Source of the DNA: Aedes albopictus
Taxonomy: Eukaryota; Arthropoda; Insecta; Diptera; Culicidae
Direction: 5' to 3'
Assembly: GCF_035046485.1 (NCBI RefSeq)
Contig: NC_085138.1
Span: 42,133,464-42,197,463 of the forward strand
Length of the DNA: 64,000 bases
The notes below the pieces were generated by a model that was not told the origin of the DNA, made no database searches, and worked only from the letters and a program-made list of their open reading frames with translations. Position numbers and translations under genes: made by a program. Positions 9,006-19,895 of the stretch are shown piece after piece (positions within the stretch are counted from its first letter, which is position 1; the number at the start of each line of letters is the position of its first letter).

Positions 9006-11044
9006 TCTGCTCTGATGTTAGAGTATGGGAAATGGTGTGTTGAAATGAAATATTTCAACTTTTTTTTGCTCTTTTAACCACAGTGTGCTGCACGGTGAAC
9101 GCAGCCCTAGTCGTAGTTGAACAACGGCCGAAGAAGACCGACAAACCCCGGGCAATAAAAATGGGTGCAATGAATTGTTTCCAGATTGGAACGGAAATTA
9201 TACTGGGAAGCGGAAAAGCTAACAGAAACGTTGGCTCGAATGAATGTTTGTAGACCGGCCGGGGTAGTTACCAAACTACCTATGTACGTACATACCTAGC
9301 TAGAAGATGCAAGTCGTATGATGGTGCTGGAACGCGAGCGAACGAAGACTCTCGCGACTAAAACTGTAGTACGGCCGCCATGACGTGGCTAGGGGATATC
9401 GTTATAATTTGGCAATCCCAATTATTGATTATGAAAGATACCAAATACCATTTTGAGATGCACAAATCCTTAACATCAACCAAAAATATAAATATTTTAA
9501 TTGCCCAGGAAAGAAAAAATACAAAAAAGCTCAAACTTACCCCGTCTAAAGGCGATGTTGGTTTTTACAGGGATAACTCTGAACATTTTAAACTGCATTT
9601 TAAAGCTTTGAATATTTGGGTCTCCTAATGTAGCAGCAGCCTGTGACCGTTACTGGCTGTACCAACTGCAAGCAAATCAAGCTCGCGCGCGCGAACAATG
9701 GAACAAGTCATTTATTGCATTTTTTCGCCATAAATTAGAACTTGGCAGTGTTTTAAATTGCAAACCCATCAGGAAATGGCATAGTTTTTGGGAAAGGTTC
9801 CTGGGCAGATATACTAACAATGGGTGTGTAGTGATATGTTTTAGCAAATCGTCCAAAAAGCATTGATCTTCCTCATATAGCTTGCTAATTAAAGTTAAAA
9901 TATTCTATCGGTTTCCATTTTTCCTTACTTTTCTCGTTTTTCACAGCCAACGCAGTGACAAATTCTAATCCTTTAAGTCCATTTTTTTTTCTCCTACCGA
10001 AACCGTCCATGAGCGCACATAATGAAAATTCCAATCCGTATCGTGGGCCAGGCTCAGCAGGATTGGGTCGATTGTCCCTGTCCGTCCAGCCGTCCATCCA
10101 TCAATCGATTGGAAAAGGATTTGCGACCTTTTAATCATTTAATGCCATTGTCTATCTTCGTCATCACAGCTTTACTTGGTCATTATATTTTTCCACGAAA
10201 TCCACACGACAACGCGACCGTTCGAACCATGGAGGGTTTGACCATCCTTGACAATCCTTTCTGAATCGACTGTGTTTTTTTTATCGAAGGATTCTTGTAA
10301 AGTGTCGTACGAAAATAGTGTTACGTAAAATTTGGACATTATGGATTAGCTTTTCCAATAACATAGTGGAAAATTTTCTTGTATGAACTCTGTCCCTCGA
10401 AAATGTTAAGATTTCTAAGTCACACTGGACAACATATTCGCTGGATGTTTAACATAACATGTGAACGATCCCCAACCAAGCCGCCTGGAAAATCCTTTTT
10501 CCCCGCTTTGACGGGTGTCATTCTTTGGTCGATGTCGGATACGTTATTGGTGGTGTGGGCCTCGTTTCCGATACAGCGAGGAGACCAATTAAAAGGAACA
10601 AAGAAATCTGCCCGAAGCAACTAGACTAAAGGGGGTAGCAGCTACGATGTCAAGGAAATGCTGCTGCGTTGATCCTTCTAGGAATCGAATACGAGATACC
10701 ATAATGATGTCCTACACTCTTTGGTTGTTGGCCTTAAACAATAGAAAAATACTTCAATGCAATTGGAATGTTTTGAATTTATATGATTAAATGGTAGTTT
10801 ATTGCGTAATTCATTTGATAAGACAAGGTATGTACTTCTTGAAATCAGACTGAAATGAATAAAGTTCAATTTAATTCAGGTGACCTTCACTTCAAAGAAC
10901 AGGGATCTAATTTGTCATGTCGGTGCTCAACTTACACAACGATGTTCTTCAATATTATTCGCTTATCTACTGAAGGGATAATTGTACATTGACGGGCTTG
11001 TCGGGTTGTCTAGTGACTACCGCTTCTGATTCATATACAGAAGT
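9006..11044. other. Unassigned 2-kb interval
   Basis: Mostly unique-looking. Contains a GC-richer part (9080-9380, with GTACGTACATACCTAGCTAG), then AT-rich DNA, then 9990-10630 with unremarkable open frames on both strands. No exon, splice pattern or domain is convincing. Could contain host regulatory DNA or an unannotated untranslated exon. Confidence 0.3.
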
Positions 11045-11053
11045 TCCTGGGTT

Positions 11054-11444
11054 CAGTGTTGAGAATACTCACTTGCGAAAATTTATACTCACTTGCTTCT
11101 ATCTCAGTCCAGGAGCATGCTATCAAAAAACAATGTTCGAAGGGCTTGTAGATTGAAGTCAAATCTAAAAGTTCGCCGAATAAAGTAAAGGTCACAGACG
11201 CATACCAAAACCGTGAGAGAGCTGTGAGCACAAGGTGAGTATAAATTACACGAATTTTACTCACCTCGTACTCACAGCTCTCTCACAACTTTGGCATGCG
11301 TCTGCGACCTTTACTTTATTAGGCAAATTTTTAGATAAAACTACAATCTAAAAGCCCTTCAAACATTGTTTTTTGATAGCATGCTCCTGGACTGATATAG
11401 AAGCAAGTGAGTATAAATTTTTGCAAGTGAGTATTCTCAACACT
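11054..11444. mobile_element. Palindromic MITE with ~170-bp arms and 9-bp duplication
   Basis: Nearly perfect inverted arms begin AGTGTTGAGAATACTCACTT and continue through GGAGCATGCTATC, TTTTTTG and CTTTACTTTATT. The flanks are TCCTGGGTT (11045-11053) and TCCTGGTTT (11445-11453), a 9-bp duplication with one difference. Long arms plus a 9-bp duplication suit a Mutator-like element. The motif ACTCAC(T/C)T recurs about eight times. Total length is about 391 bp, non-coding. Confidence 0.75.
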
Positions 11445-11453
11445 TCCTGGTTT

Positions 11454-12159
11454 TAATCCTTGGACCTCCCTTTTCCTTCTTTTAAATTTTTCTATATACT
11501 TTCTCTCTCTCAAAAACATATATCTATATACTTTCTCAACTCATGAACAAAGTAGGTAATCGCCTCTGCCCGGGGGGTTAGTTACACCCTTGACAACCTT
11601 AGTTTGTTATATTTTGCTAACAATCAGTTCTTGGCGACTCCGACCAATTTGGTCGTAAATATAGTAACTCCCAAAACACCCGTGTCCGATTCATTCCGAA
11701 GCTCCCACTTCAACAGTTCATAGCCATCGCTAGAATAGAAACGGGTTGAAAAAGCCATTTTCTTTCCTTCCAATTTTCACAGCGCAGTGTCAATCTATCA
11801 GATAACGCCTACGAACTGTGCCGCACACTAATCTTACACCTTACGCCTGGCATCCACGCACCAATGTGTGAACCCCCTGCCAACTATATCCCTCCAACAT
11901 TCCGATATCCGCATGACTTTGTGCAGACGCAGAGGTATATTTAGTCTGATGTGGATACAAATGATTGCAATCATCACTTCCTTTCCCTTTCCCACATTGA
12001 TCTGCAACCTGATGTGGCAGCAAAATAGAAGACCACAAAACCTCACGCACTGAACATACCTGTTAGTCCCCGGCAGATATCTGATTGGTTCCTTGTGTGA
12101 GTGTAGCTGATCTGGCGACACTGGCGTAGCATCCACGGGTGGTCAAAGTAAGCTCAAGC
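11454..12159. other. Unassigned; short CT-rich tract
   Basis: CTTTCTCTCTCTC and TATATCTATATAC at 11498-11530. The rest (11560-12150) has overlapping open frames on both strands with no recognised product. Possibly decayed retroelement, but not demonstrable here. Confidence 0.3.
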
Positions 12160-12790
12160 TGTATTCCGTTGAAAAATGCCTTAGAAATTTGCTCCATCAG
12201 GAATTCTTTTAGAAAAACTTCCAAAATTTCACAAAAGATTTCTTCAAAGGTTTTCACAAGAACTACTTTAGAATATATGACATGGGTTGCTTGCAAAACT
12301 CTCCATATATTCCTTTCAGAAAATCTCTTACAGATGTCTTCCAAAAATTCTCCAAGGATTCTTCTAAAAAACTTTCCACGGATTTCTTCAGAAATCAATC
12401 CAGGAATTCGTTCATAAATTCTTTCAAGGATTCTTTAAAAAATCCTCCAGGGATTCCGTTGAGATATATTCAGGAATTTCTCCAAGAATTGTATTACAAA
12501 ATCTTCCATGAACTTGTTCAGAAATTTGTCAATGGATATCTTCAATTCTTTATAAAATCTTCAATGGATTCCTTCAGTAATTTCTCCATGGAATCCTACA
12601 GAAATCATTCTAGGGAATACCTTCCCTGATTCTAGCAAGGATTCTTTCGGAAATTTCCCCAATGAATTCTCACAGTTTTTTTTCAGAAATTCCTTTAGAA
12701 ATTTTTCCAGTGGTAGCATTGAAAATTCGCGAAGGAATGTCTCCAGGAATTTTGCCAGGGATTCCTCCAGATATTCGTTCATGATTTTTT
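12160..12790 (-). repeat. GGAATTCC-type degenerate array, inverted
   Basis: Units such as TTCCAAAAATTCTCCAAGGA and GAATTTCTCCAAGAATT. Long open frames on both strands (12063-12398 minus, 12282-12629 plus) arise from the 12-base period. Confidence 0.65.
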
Positions 12791-12804
12791 TTATACTGGC
12801 TCAA

Positions 12805-13370
12805 GCAGGAACCCAACCAACAATCACTCATTTTACAAGCACCTTTACGACGAATTGATTCAGCATGATGCTGAATAACATTTGGATAATTTTCAGGCAC
12901 AGCCATTGTTCGGGTTTTGTTCACACAAATTTGGAGAAACTATAAAGCATAGTGTTGTGTACCAACTGAACTGTTTGTTGTGAAATCGTTTTTCAACTAT
13001 ATAGTAAAGATGTTATTCAGCTTCAGCAAAAATGATTAAAAATAAATAAAATGCAAATTTTTTCAATTTTCACGAGAGTTTATTATTGGAACTTAATGCT
13101 GTGAAAAAATATTGTGAAATAATAACTACACATAAATTTACAAAAATCCAGATTCGAACTCGAGACCGGTCGATTGCCAGCCACTCGCCATCCTATCTGC
13201 GCTATCCTAGAGATGATGAATGGCAGCGCTCAAATCAAAACATAAATTTCCCGTGGTTTAATAATGATCAGACTTCGACTCCTATTCAGCAGTGGTGAAA
13301 TAGCACAGACATTATGGTTAACGACTGAACAACAGATTAATTCAGCTGTTGTTCAGTAAAAAACACGTGT
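12805..13370 (-). mobile_element. ~560-bp repeat with internal tRNA-like block, copy 1
   Basis: Aligns end to end with 49545-50110. Read on the minus strand there is an A-box-like TAGCGCAGATAGG (13193-13205) and a B-box-like GAGTTCGAATC (13151-13161), about 43 bases apart as in a tRNA. Unlike an ordinary SINE, about 165 bases of shared sequence precede the A box in both copies. The outer part begins ACCCAACCAACAATCACTCA and ends near AACACGTGTTTT. Function unknown. Confidence 0.6.
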
Positions 13371-13774
13371 TTTTTCATCATGTGATGAAAACAAAAAGAA
13401 AGGAATCAATCGGTACCGTAATCGCTTGTTTTCGAATAGGATGAATATGGGAACGTGAGATTAATGATGGAACAGATACCCTATTACCAGAGATTTAACT
13501 AATAGTTTCTCTAGATTTTCCGCCACAGATTCCTACAAAAAATCTTCTGGGCATTTTATTAAAGGATTTCTGTAGACATGTTTCTGAAAGCTTCTCAGGC
13601 AGTGTCCATTTATTACATAACGCTAAAATAGGCATTTTTAGACTCCCCCCCCCCCCCTCTAATCATTATTTGTATGAAAATCCTAAAATTTTTGTGCGGT
13701 TCTTAACGCTCCGCCGTTATGGGTACCGCGTAAAAAAACGTGTAAAAACTGCGTCATTTCAAAAAAACGTCGTT
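13371..13774. other. Unassigned with a 13-base C run
   Basis: Weakly GGAATTCC-like sequence at 13495-13600, then GTGTCCATTTATTACATAACGC, then 13 C residues at 13645-13657. The GTGTCCA..ACATAACGC stretch looks like one end of a MITE, but I cannot find its partner. Confidence 0.35.
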
Positions 13775-14001
13775 ACAGAACGATTCAGGGAGGTTTCAGA
13801 GGCATTTTAGAGTGTTTCACAGGGTTTCAGAGGGTTACAGGGTGTTTCAACGGGGATTCAGTGGCGCTTAAGGATGTTCAGGGGCTCCAGAATGATTCAG
13901 GAGGCTTTCAGAGGCGTTTTAATGCGTTTCAGAGCGTTTCAAGGGGTTACAGGACGATTCAGAATAATTTCAGGGTACTTAAGGAGGTTTTAGGTTGCAG
14001 A

Positions 14002-14206
14002 ATTCGTCATTGATATCGTCGTCATCATTGAAATTTCGAAAGCAGTTTTCTCGTTCAAAACACAAATCATTGTTGTGAAAATGTATTCACTGTATTCCAG
14101 ATAAAGAATGGAATGCAGTGAATACATTTTTATTTTAAACCTTTATGTTTTGAAAGAGAAAACTGTTTTTGAAATTTCAATGATGACAATGATATCAATG
14201 ACGAAT
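14002..14206. mobile_element. Hairpin element with ATTCGTCATTGATATC arms
   Basis: Arms of about 95 bases run ATTCGTCATTGATATCGTCG..CAATGATATCAATGACGAAT around a GAATACA..TGTATTC core. It interrupts the TTTCAG array. No clear target duplication, so the exact ends are approximate. Confidence 0.7.
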
Positions 14207-14277
14207 CCTTCAATCTTCAGGGGGTCTTACTATGTTTCAGGTGGGGTTTTAGTTACAGGACGTTTTAGAGTAACTTA

Positions 14278-14506
14278 CACAGCTAGACGCGTTCGGTAAT
14301 TTTTACCGAAATCTCAACTGCTGAGCGTTCGGTAATGGTTTTTTACCGAAATCCTGTAAAAATTACCAAATTTCGGTAAAATGTTATCGTTTATCTGTCA
14401 AATTTTAACGAATTTTGGTAAACGTCACCGAACCTTTCCGGTAAAAAACTTAACGGTTGAGATTTTGGTAAAATATTACCAAAGCCGGTGATTTTTTGTA
14501 AGTGTG
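14278..14506. mobile_element. TA-flanked MITE rich in TTCGGTAA/TTACCGAA
   Basis: Ends CACAGCTAG and inverted CACACTTAC with TA on both sides. The interior alternates TTCGGTAATTTTTACCGAAATCTCAAC-like motifs in both orientations. This motif, including CTCAAC(T/A)GC, also occurs at the right end of the 32708-33620 element, so the two are probably related. Termini match only weakly. Confidence 0.6.
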
Positions 14507-14905
14507 TAAGAGGCGTTTTAGGGGGTTCCAGGGGTTCCCGGATGTTCCAGGTGGGCTCTGTAACGTCCCTGAAACCCGCCGAAATCCCCCTAAAGCACCT
14601 GCATCCCTCGTAAAACCTCGTAAAGCGTCTCTGAAACATCCCTGAAATGTCCTGTAAGCCCTTGAAAAAATCCTGTCTACAAGCCTCTGAAACCTTCCTG
14701 AAACGCCCTGTAACTCATCGACACGCCCTTGAAAGTCCCGTAAAAGCCCCTCTGAAACATTTTTTTTTTAATTTCTTTGTATTTGTGAATTTTAACTTAA
14801 ACTTATTCTTCACACTCCCCCTGAAACATCCTGGGAGGCAAAACCCACTAAAAATTGTCCAGAACTCCCTGAAATCCCGTCGGGCTCCCAGTAACCTCCC
14901 AAGTA

Positions 14906-16160
14906 ACCAAAACTTTGGATAAGAGAGTGCTTCATGAGCTAATCAGCTTGCTAGATGAGCTTTTTAGCCTTCTAAGCAGCTTCATTTTTAAGTTATTTTG
15001 GAACTTGAAAGTTCACATAAAGAAGCTGAATAGCCTACTAAGCAGCTTCTGATGGAACTTTCTCAAAATAAATGTAAAAACAAAAATTTACTTTTCTGGT
15101 TCACCACAGCCACTGTTGTTTGCTTATATAACGTGAAACTTGATTTCAAACGGGCCCTTCTGCGTGATAACCTGTTGTCGTACCGCTGCGCTGCTATAGA
15201 CTCTTGATATAATGTGGTTACCTAATACATGCACTACTGTACAAGTGTGCAAACTTAGCTGCCGGCAGATCATTGATTCAAGTTAGATTTCGCACACTGT
15301 GTACTTCATCGTTATTGCGGTGTTGGGGTAGAGTATAGAGCCTTCACCACATCGGGTATCGGTTCTAATCTGGCAGGCGTCAAATTTTAATTCATTGATT
15401 TAGTCAACTAAAATTTGTTTATTTTTTTTATTCTTCAACTACTTAACCTAGTTTACAGCTCTTTTGTCCACTAGGGCACTGCGTGAGCGATTCCAATTGA
15501 CGACTGCCCTTACACTTTGTACAGCGCCTAAATGTATTCTATTCTAATTCCACTAATTCTAGTTCGAACTGGTAGCCTTTGCGCTGCTGTTCCTTTTCTA
15601 CCCTGTCCATGGTAGAATGATGAGCACGATGTTGCTGTGTGGCTTTTGTTCCATTTCCAGTCCGATTGGGGGTCCATTATGAGTTGCCGTTAGCCGATTA
15701 TCCAAGTTTCCGGGTCCGTTAGAGCATATGCTCAGAAGAGGGTCAGGTGTCAGCTGCTCTCGGGGAGAAAAATTGCAAGTGCCGGGGCTGGGATCGATCC
15801 CATGACCATCCACTTATGAAGAGAACGTGTAGCCACTACGCTACGGGCCCCGGCGTAAAATTTGTTGTCCATAAAAATATTCTATAAAATAGTTGTTGAC
15901 ACCAAAAATTACAAGCGCATCAAGTTACTGAAATGAACTTCTAAGAACTTGAAAGTTCCAATTAAGTTCCGAGTAGCATCTTTAGCAGCTTTCAAGCTGC
16001 TTAAATGGCTAGCAATGAGCTTACTGGAACTTATGTGCGATGTTCCCGTAGGGCTAATTGTTAGCTTCTTAAGCAACTAGAAAGTTCCATGCCGAACCTT
16101 ATCTGAACTTCGTGGAACTTGAATGTGCATTATTTTTTCATGGAAAGCAGAACTTTTGGT
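14906..16160. mobile_element. TA-flanked element with ACCAAAA termini, split by a SINE
   Basis: Left end TA-ACCAAAACTTTGG and inverted right end TA-AACCAAAAGTTCTG delimit about 1.26 kb that sits in a CCTGAAAC-like array on both sides. The interior repeats AACTTGAAAGTTC and AAGCAGCTT. The SINE at 15420-15855 is inserted inside it, so the element is older than the SINE. Length without the SINE is about 0.8 kb. Termini differ by one base insertion. Confidence 0.55.
15420..15855 (-). mobile_element. Full-length tRNA-derived SINE, family B, with 11-bp duplication
   Basis: Flanked by TAAAATTTGTT at 15409-15419 and 15856-15866. Read on the minus strand the head begins GCCGGGGCCCGTAGCGTAGTGG, with A box TAGCGTAGTGG (15833-15843) and B box GGGATCGATCC (15791-15801), followed by a ~360-base body and an A-rich tail next to the left duplication. 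This is the layout of a LINE-mobilised tRNA SINE. The 436-bp length and head make a mosquito Feilai-like assignment possible but unproven. Second copy at 2050-2465. Confidence 0.85.
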
Positions 16161-16164
16161 TTAC

Positions 16165-18201
16165 CGGAGACCCTGCAAAACTCCCAAAAACACATCTGTA
16201 AAGTCTCCTTTGTAACGATTCGGAAACACACCGAAAATTCTCTGAAACTTCCTGAAATTGCTATTATAATGCGTGAAGTGTAGACATAACCGATCGCACT
16301 CAAATTTTTCGTTCAGGATCCGAAATAAAACCAAAAGAACTTGATTTGAAAAAGTACCACAATGAGTCGCTCTAGTGCAAACTCAGTTCTGTCTACGTCT
16401 CTGATTGAGATGAATGGTTAATCCCATTCTACCCATGGTTGTCTCAACCGTGCTTGATACATTTTTCTCTCTTAATGCACGTATGTGCACCAGATAGCAG
16501 GAACGTGCAAGTGCAAAAATGTGTTTTTCCAACACTTACAACTCAACCCTCCTGCATCCGTCGCAGCAAAGAGACAAGTTTATTCCACTTAGGAAAAGGA
16601 AATTGTGTAACCAAAGCCCACATCCTAACCTTAAAATTTAAACAATGCACCAGCTCCGTCCGTGTGGTCTGCATAGCGCCGACCGTCAGTCGAAACGTCA
16701 GCATTTTGTCACAAAGTAGGCGAGGCGCAAAGGATTCAAAACAAACTCAATCAGCTGTTTCTAATGCTATCTATCGTTCCTAACGGTTCAAACCACGTTC
16801 AATGTTCTGTGATATAGAAAAAAAGGAAACGCTGACTCCCGTTCTCATCCTGGCAGGCTATGAAAAGTGCCACACTAACAAAGTGGAGGTGATCTGATCC
16901 GTTTTTCCGTTGCTATTGCAGCAGCAAATAAAATGCTTCGAACGGTCTTTGCCAGTGAAGAGAGAACCGTCGTCATCGTCACCGCTTTACCTACTCTGAT
17001 ACGAGTTGGGTTGCCCTAAAAACATCCCGATCACGAACTCCGAGCAGAAGATACATTTTATGCATTTCAATAAATTTGCATCCACAGATCAAAGCAGCCC
17101 GTCGTCAATCTACACTACACCGAACATGGACTGACTAGCGCGAACCGAAAGAGTGACTGGTGACTGGGAGAGTTCGTGGCAACCCTACACATGCTGTGTC
17201 GTGTAGGGGCCGGGCTAGAAGCGATTCCGTGTCCCGGCGTTATTTTTTTTCTCTAGAATGGTAGGGATATGTAGACGATGCACAAAAATCTCGTCAATCA
17301 TTGAAAACATAGAGAGATTGAAAACTATTGCCTTAGGTATCGTCGCCGCGTCACATCGTCAAGCTGGACATCAGCGGACACATATTGGTGGGACCTTGCT
17401 CGTCCCACGTTTCTGTTTAGATTTTCGTTGTTCCTCTGTTTCGGTTGATTCGGTGCTGCTGCTGTCGTTGATACTGCACTTGACGTTACTCTACAAACTG
17501 ACAAATCTAATTCAATTCGCTCTCTTGCCGTTTGTTGTTTGTGTTCGTCTTTTTTATGGTGTGATTTAAAAAAAAAATCACCTATCGGAAACACAGAAGA
17601 ATGTAGCATTCGTCATGTCATCGATCTAGTGTGGCAACAAACTGTGCTAAAGTGAAGGGCAGTCTTATAAACAGGAATACTACTGCGGCATAGTAGGCTT
17701 TGTTAAAGGATATTGCGTGGAAGAAGTTCGATTCATTTTCGTATACTGTTTGTTTTCTTGTGTGTGCTGTTTTGATCTCCCCGATTAGCGTCCAGAAAGT
17801 CGGAAATAAGCAGTTCTTAGAGGAATTGGTGAGCTCGTTCCATGCTATTTCTTTGAATTAGGGCCTTCAAGGTCTGCAGGCTCTTGTTTCTATTTAGTCT
17901 ATCGGCATAATTCTTTCACGATTGTGTCTGTTGCACTCATAATATTACGAGTATCTCTATGTGTTGCTAGTTGGGTGTCCACTGGCATATAAGTGGACCC
18001 CAATGTGTTTAGAAGTATGGGTCGCAATATTTGTAAATCTTTGGATATTTTTATTGTAGCGAATGCTCGCGGAATATAATCTACGCCACTTTTAGAGCGT
18101 CAGAGCGTAATTCTAATAACTAAGGAACATTCACTTGGTGATCATCCTCCTCCAGGACTTTCTCGAGGAATTATTGCTTACTCATCTAGGAATTCATCCG
18201 G
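16165..18201. other. Unassigned 2-kb interval
   Basis: The interval is unique-looking and moderately GC-rich, with open frames at 16439-16783 (plus), 17258-17569 (plus) and 17325-17609 (minus). None has a recognisable domain. This is one of the better candidates for host single-copy DNA in the window, but no exon can be supported. Confidence 0.3.
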
Positions 18202-18269
18202 TGACACTGGTCGACAGTGGATCACGCACTTTGACCACTTGTTCCATTTCTGATGGATTTTGGCCCGCT

Positions 18270-19895
18270 GATTCCGAATCTGACTTCGGAATTGCTGTAA
18301 CACGTACAGTTTTTGAGAAAAATAGGTTTTTTTTCATAAAATTTCATATTTTCATGAAAAATAAACTATTGATTTTATATTATTATTTTTTTATCTGCTC
18401 ATCTCAACCAATATTTATATTCGATAAATTTTGATTCACTGATTTAGAATCTGGCCTTAGAATTTAGTAACACGTACAGTTTTTGAGAAAAATGGGGTTT
18501 TATTCACAAAATTGCATATTTTCAGAGAAAATAAAATTATTGTCTTTTTAAATTTGAAGTTTTTATCTACTCATCTTAACCAATATTTTTTATTAAATAG
18601 ATTTTGATCCACTAATTCGTAATCTGACCTAAGAATTACTGTTACACGTAAATTTTTTGAGAAAAAGGGATTTTTATTCACAAAATTTTATATTTCCATA
18701 GAAAATTATATATTGGTTTTATAGTTTTATTTTTTTTATCTACTCATCTTAACCAATATTCATATTCAAAAGATTCTCGTATACTGATTCGGAATCTGAC
18801 TTCAGAATTCTGAAACGCATATAATAGGGTTTTATTCACAAAATTAAATGTTTTCCTAATAAAATGAAATATTGTCTTTAAAATTTAAATTTTTCTCTGC
18901 TCATCATAAACAATAATTACTTTTAATGGATTTTGATCCATTGATTCGTAATCTGACATAAGAATTTGAGTAAAATGCTTTTTTTTGAGAAAAATTGGGT
19001 ATAATTCACAAATTTTCATATTTTCATAAAAAAATGAAATATAGTCTTGCTAATTTTATTTTTTATTATCTGTTCATCATGAACAATATTCATATTTAAT
19101 GGTTTTGAGTCACTGATTCGTAATCTGACATAAGAATTTGTGTAACACGTAAACTTTCTAAGAAAAATAGGGTGATAGGGCAGGATCGTGGCTTCCGGCT
19201 GGGATTGGGATCACACACGGGCAGAACACTACCGGGGCCGGTCACTATCGGCGGAACTGGGCACCACAAGATTTCACCACACAAAAACTACTAGTTTTCT
19301 TCACTTTGGAATCACTTTATTAGGTTTTGAAGAAAGAACTTTATTTCTCGAAGGTTCGATTCTTACTGACTAACTTTATTACTATACGTTCAATTTTTAC
19401 CCTACGTTGTGTGAAATCTTTCCTTTTGAATTTGCTATAAAAATACTACCATAAAATTAAATAATTCAAATTGCTTCCAACTAACTGACAGCACGGTTAC
19501 TGTAGCGTACCTGCTTTCGACAGCTAACAGTTTGAGAACTGTCATAGGGTTTTATTCATAAAATTTCATATTTTCATAGAAAATAAAATCTTGTCTTTAT
19601 AATTTTCAATAATTGATTCAGAATGTGACTTAAGAATTTGTGTAACACGTACAATTTTTGAGAAATATGGAATTTTATTTATAAAATTTCATAGAAAATA
19701 AATTATTGTCTTTACAATTTTTATCTGCTAATCTTAAACAATATTTATATTCAATACATTTTTATTTACTGATTCGGAAACTAACCTAAGAATTTTTGTA
19801 ACACGTTCAATTTTGGAGAAAAATGGGGTTTAATTCTCAAAATTTTATATTTTCATAAAAATAAAATACTGTGTTGTTAATATTATTTTTTATTT
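18270..19895 (+). repeat. Left arm array of ~170-bp units
   Basis: Unit anchors (CTGATTCxxAATCTGAC) at about 18269, 18437, 18611, 18784, 18943, 19112, then 19615 and 19769 after the LTR. Units are 70-85% alike by eye. Confidence 0.8.
19173..19544 (-). mobile_element. Solo LTR with 5-bp duplication TAGGG
   Basis: A 372-bp insert begins TGATAGGGC, ends AACTGTCA, and is flanked by TAGGG (19168-19172 and 19545-19549). TG..CA ends with a 5-bp duplication are diagnostic of an LTR. Comparison with neighbouring 170-bp units (AAAAATAGGGTTTTATTC) gives the empty target. On the minus strand it contains several AATAAAG signals, so transcription probably ran that way. No internal coding region remains. 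Clade (Ty3 or BEL) undetermined. Confidence 0.85.

Larger units (their letters stand above)
13775..14930 (+). repeat. Degenerate TTTCAGAGGG / CCTGAAACC array
   Basis: A second low-complexity family with a loose 10-11 base period: TTTCAGAGGGTTTCAGG in 13775-14000 and the reverse orientation CCTGAAACGCCCTGTAAC in 14560-14930. It is interrupted by two small inverted-repeat elements (14002-14206, 14278-14506). The same family covers 40740-41525 and 41710-41955. Confidence 0.7.

Noticed and set aside
16439..17609. Host gene exons at 16.4-17.6 kb
   Set aside because: Open frames on both strands but no domain, codon-bias signal or splice arrangement that I can defend.
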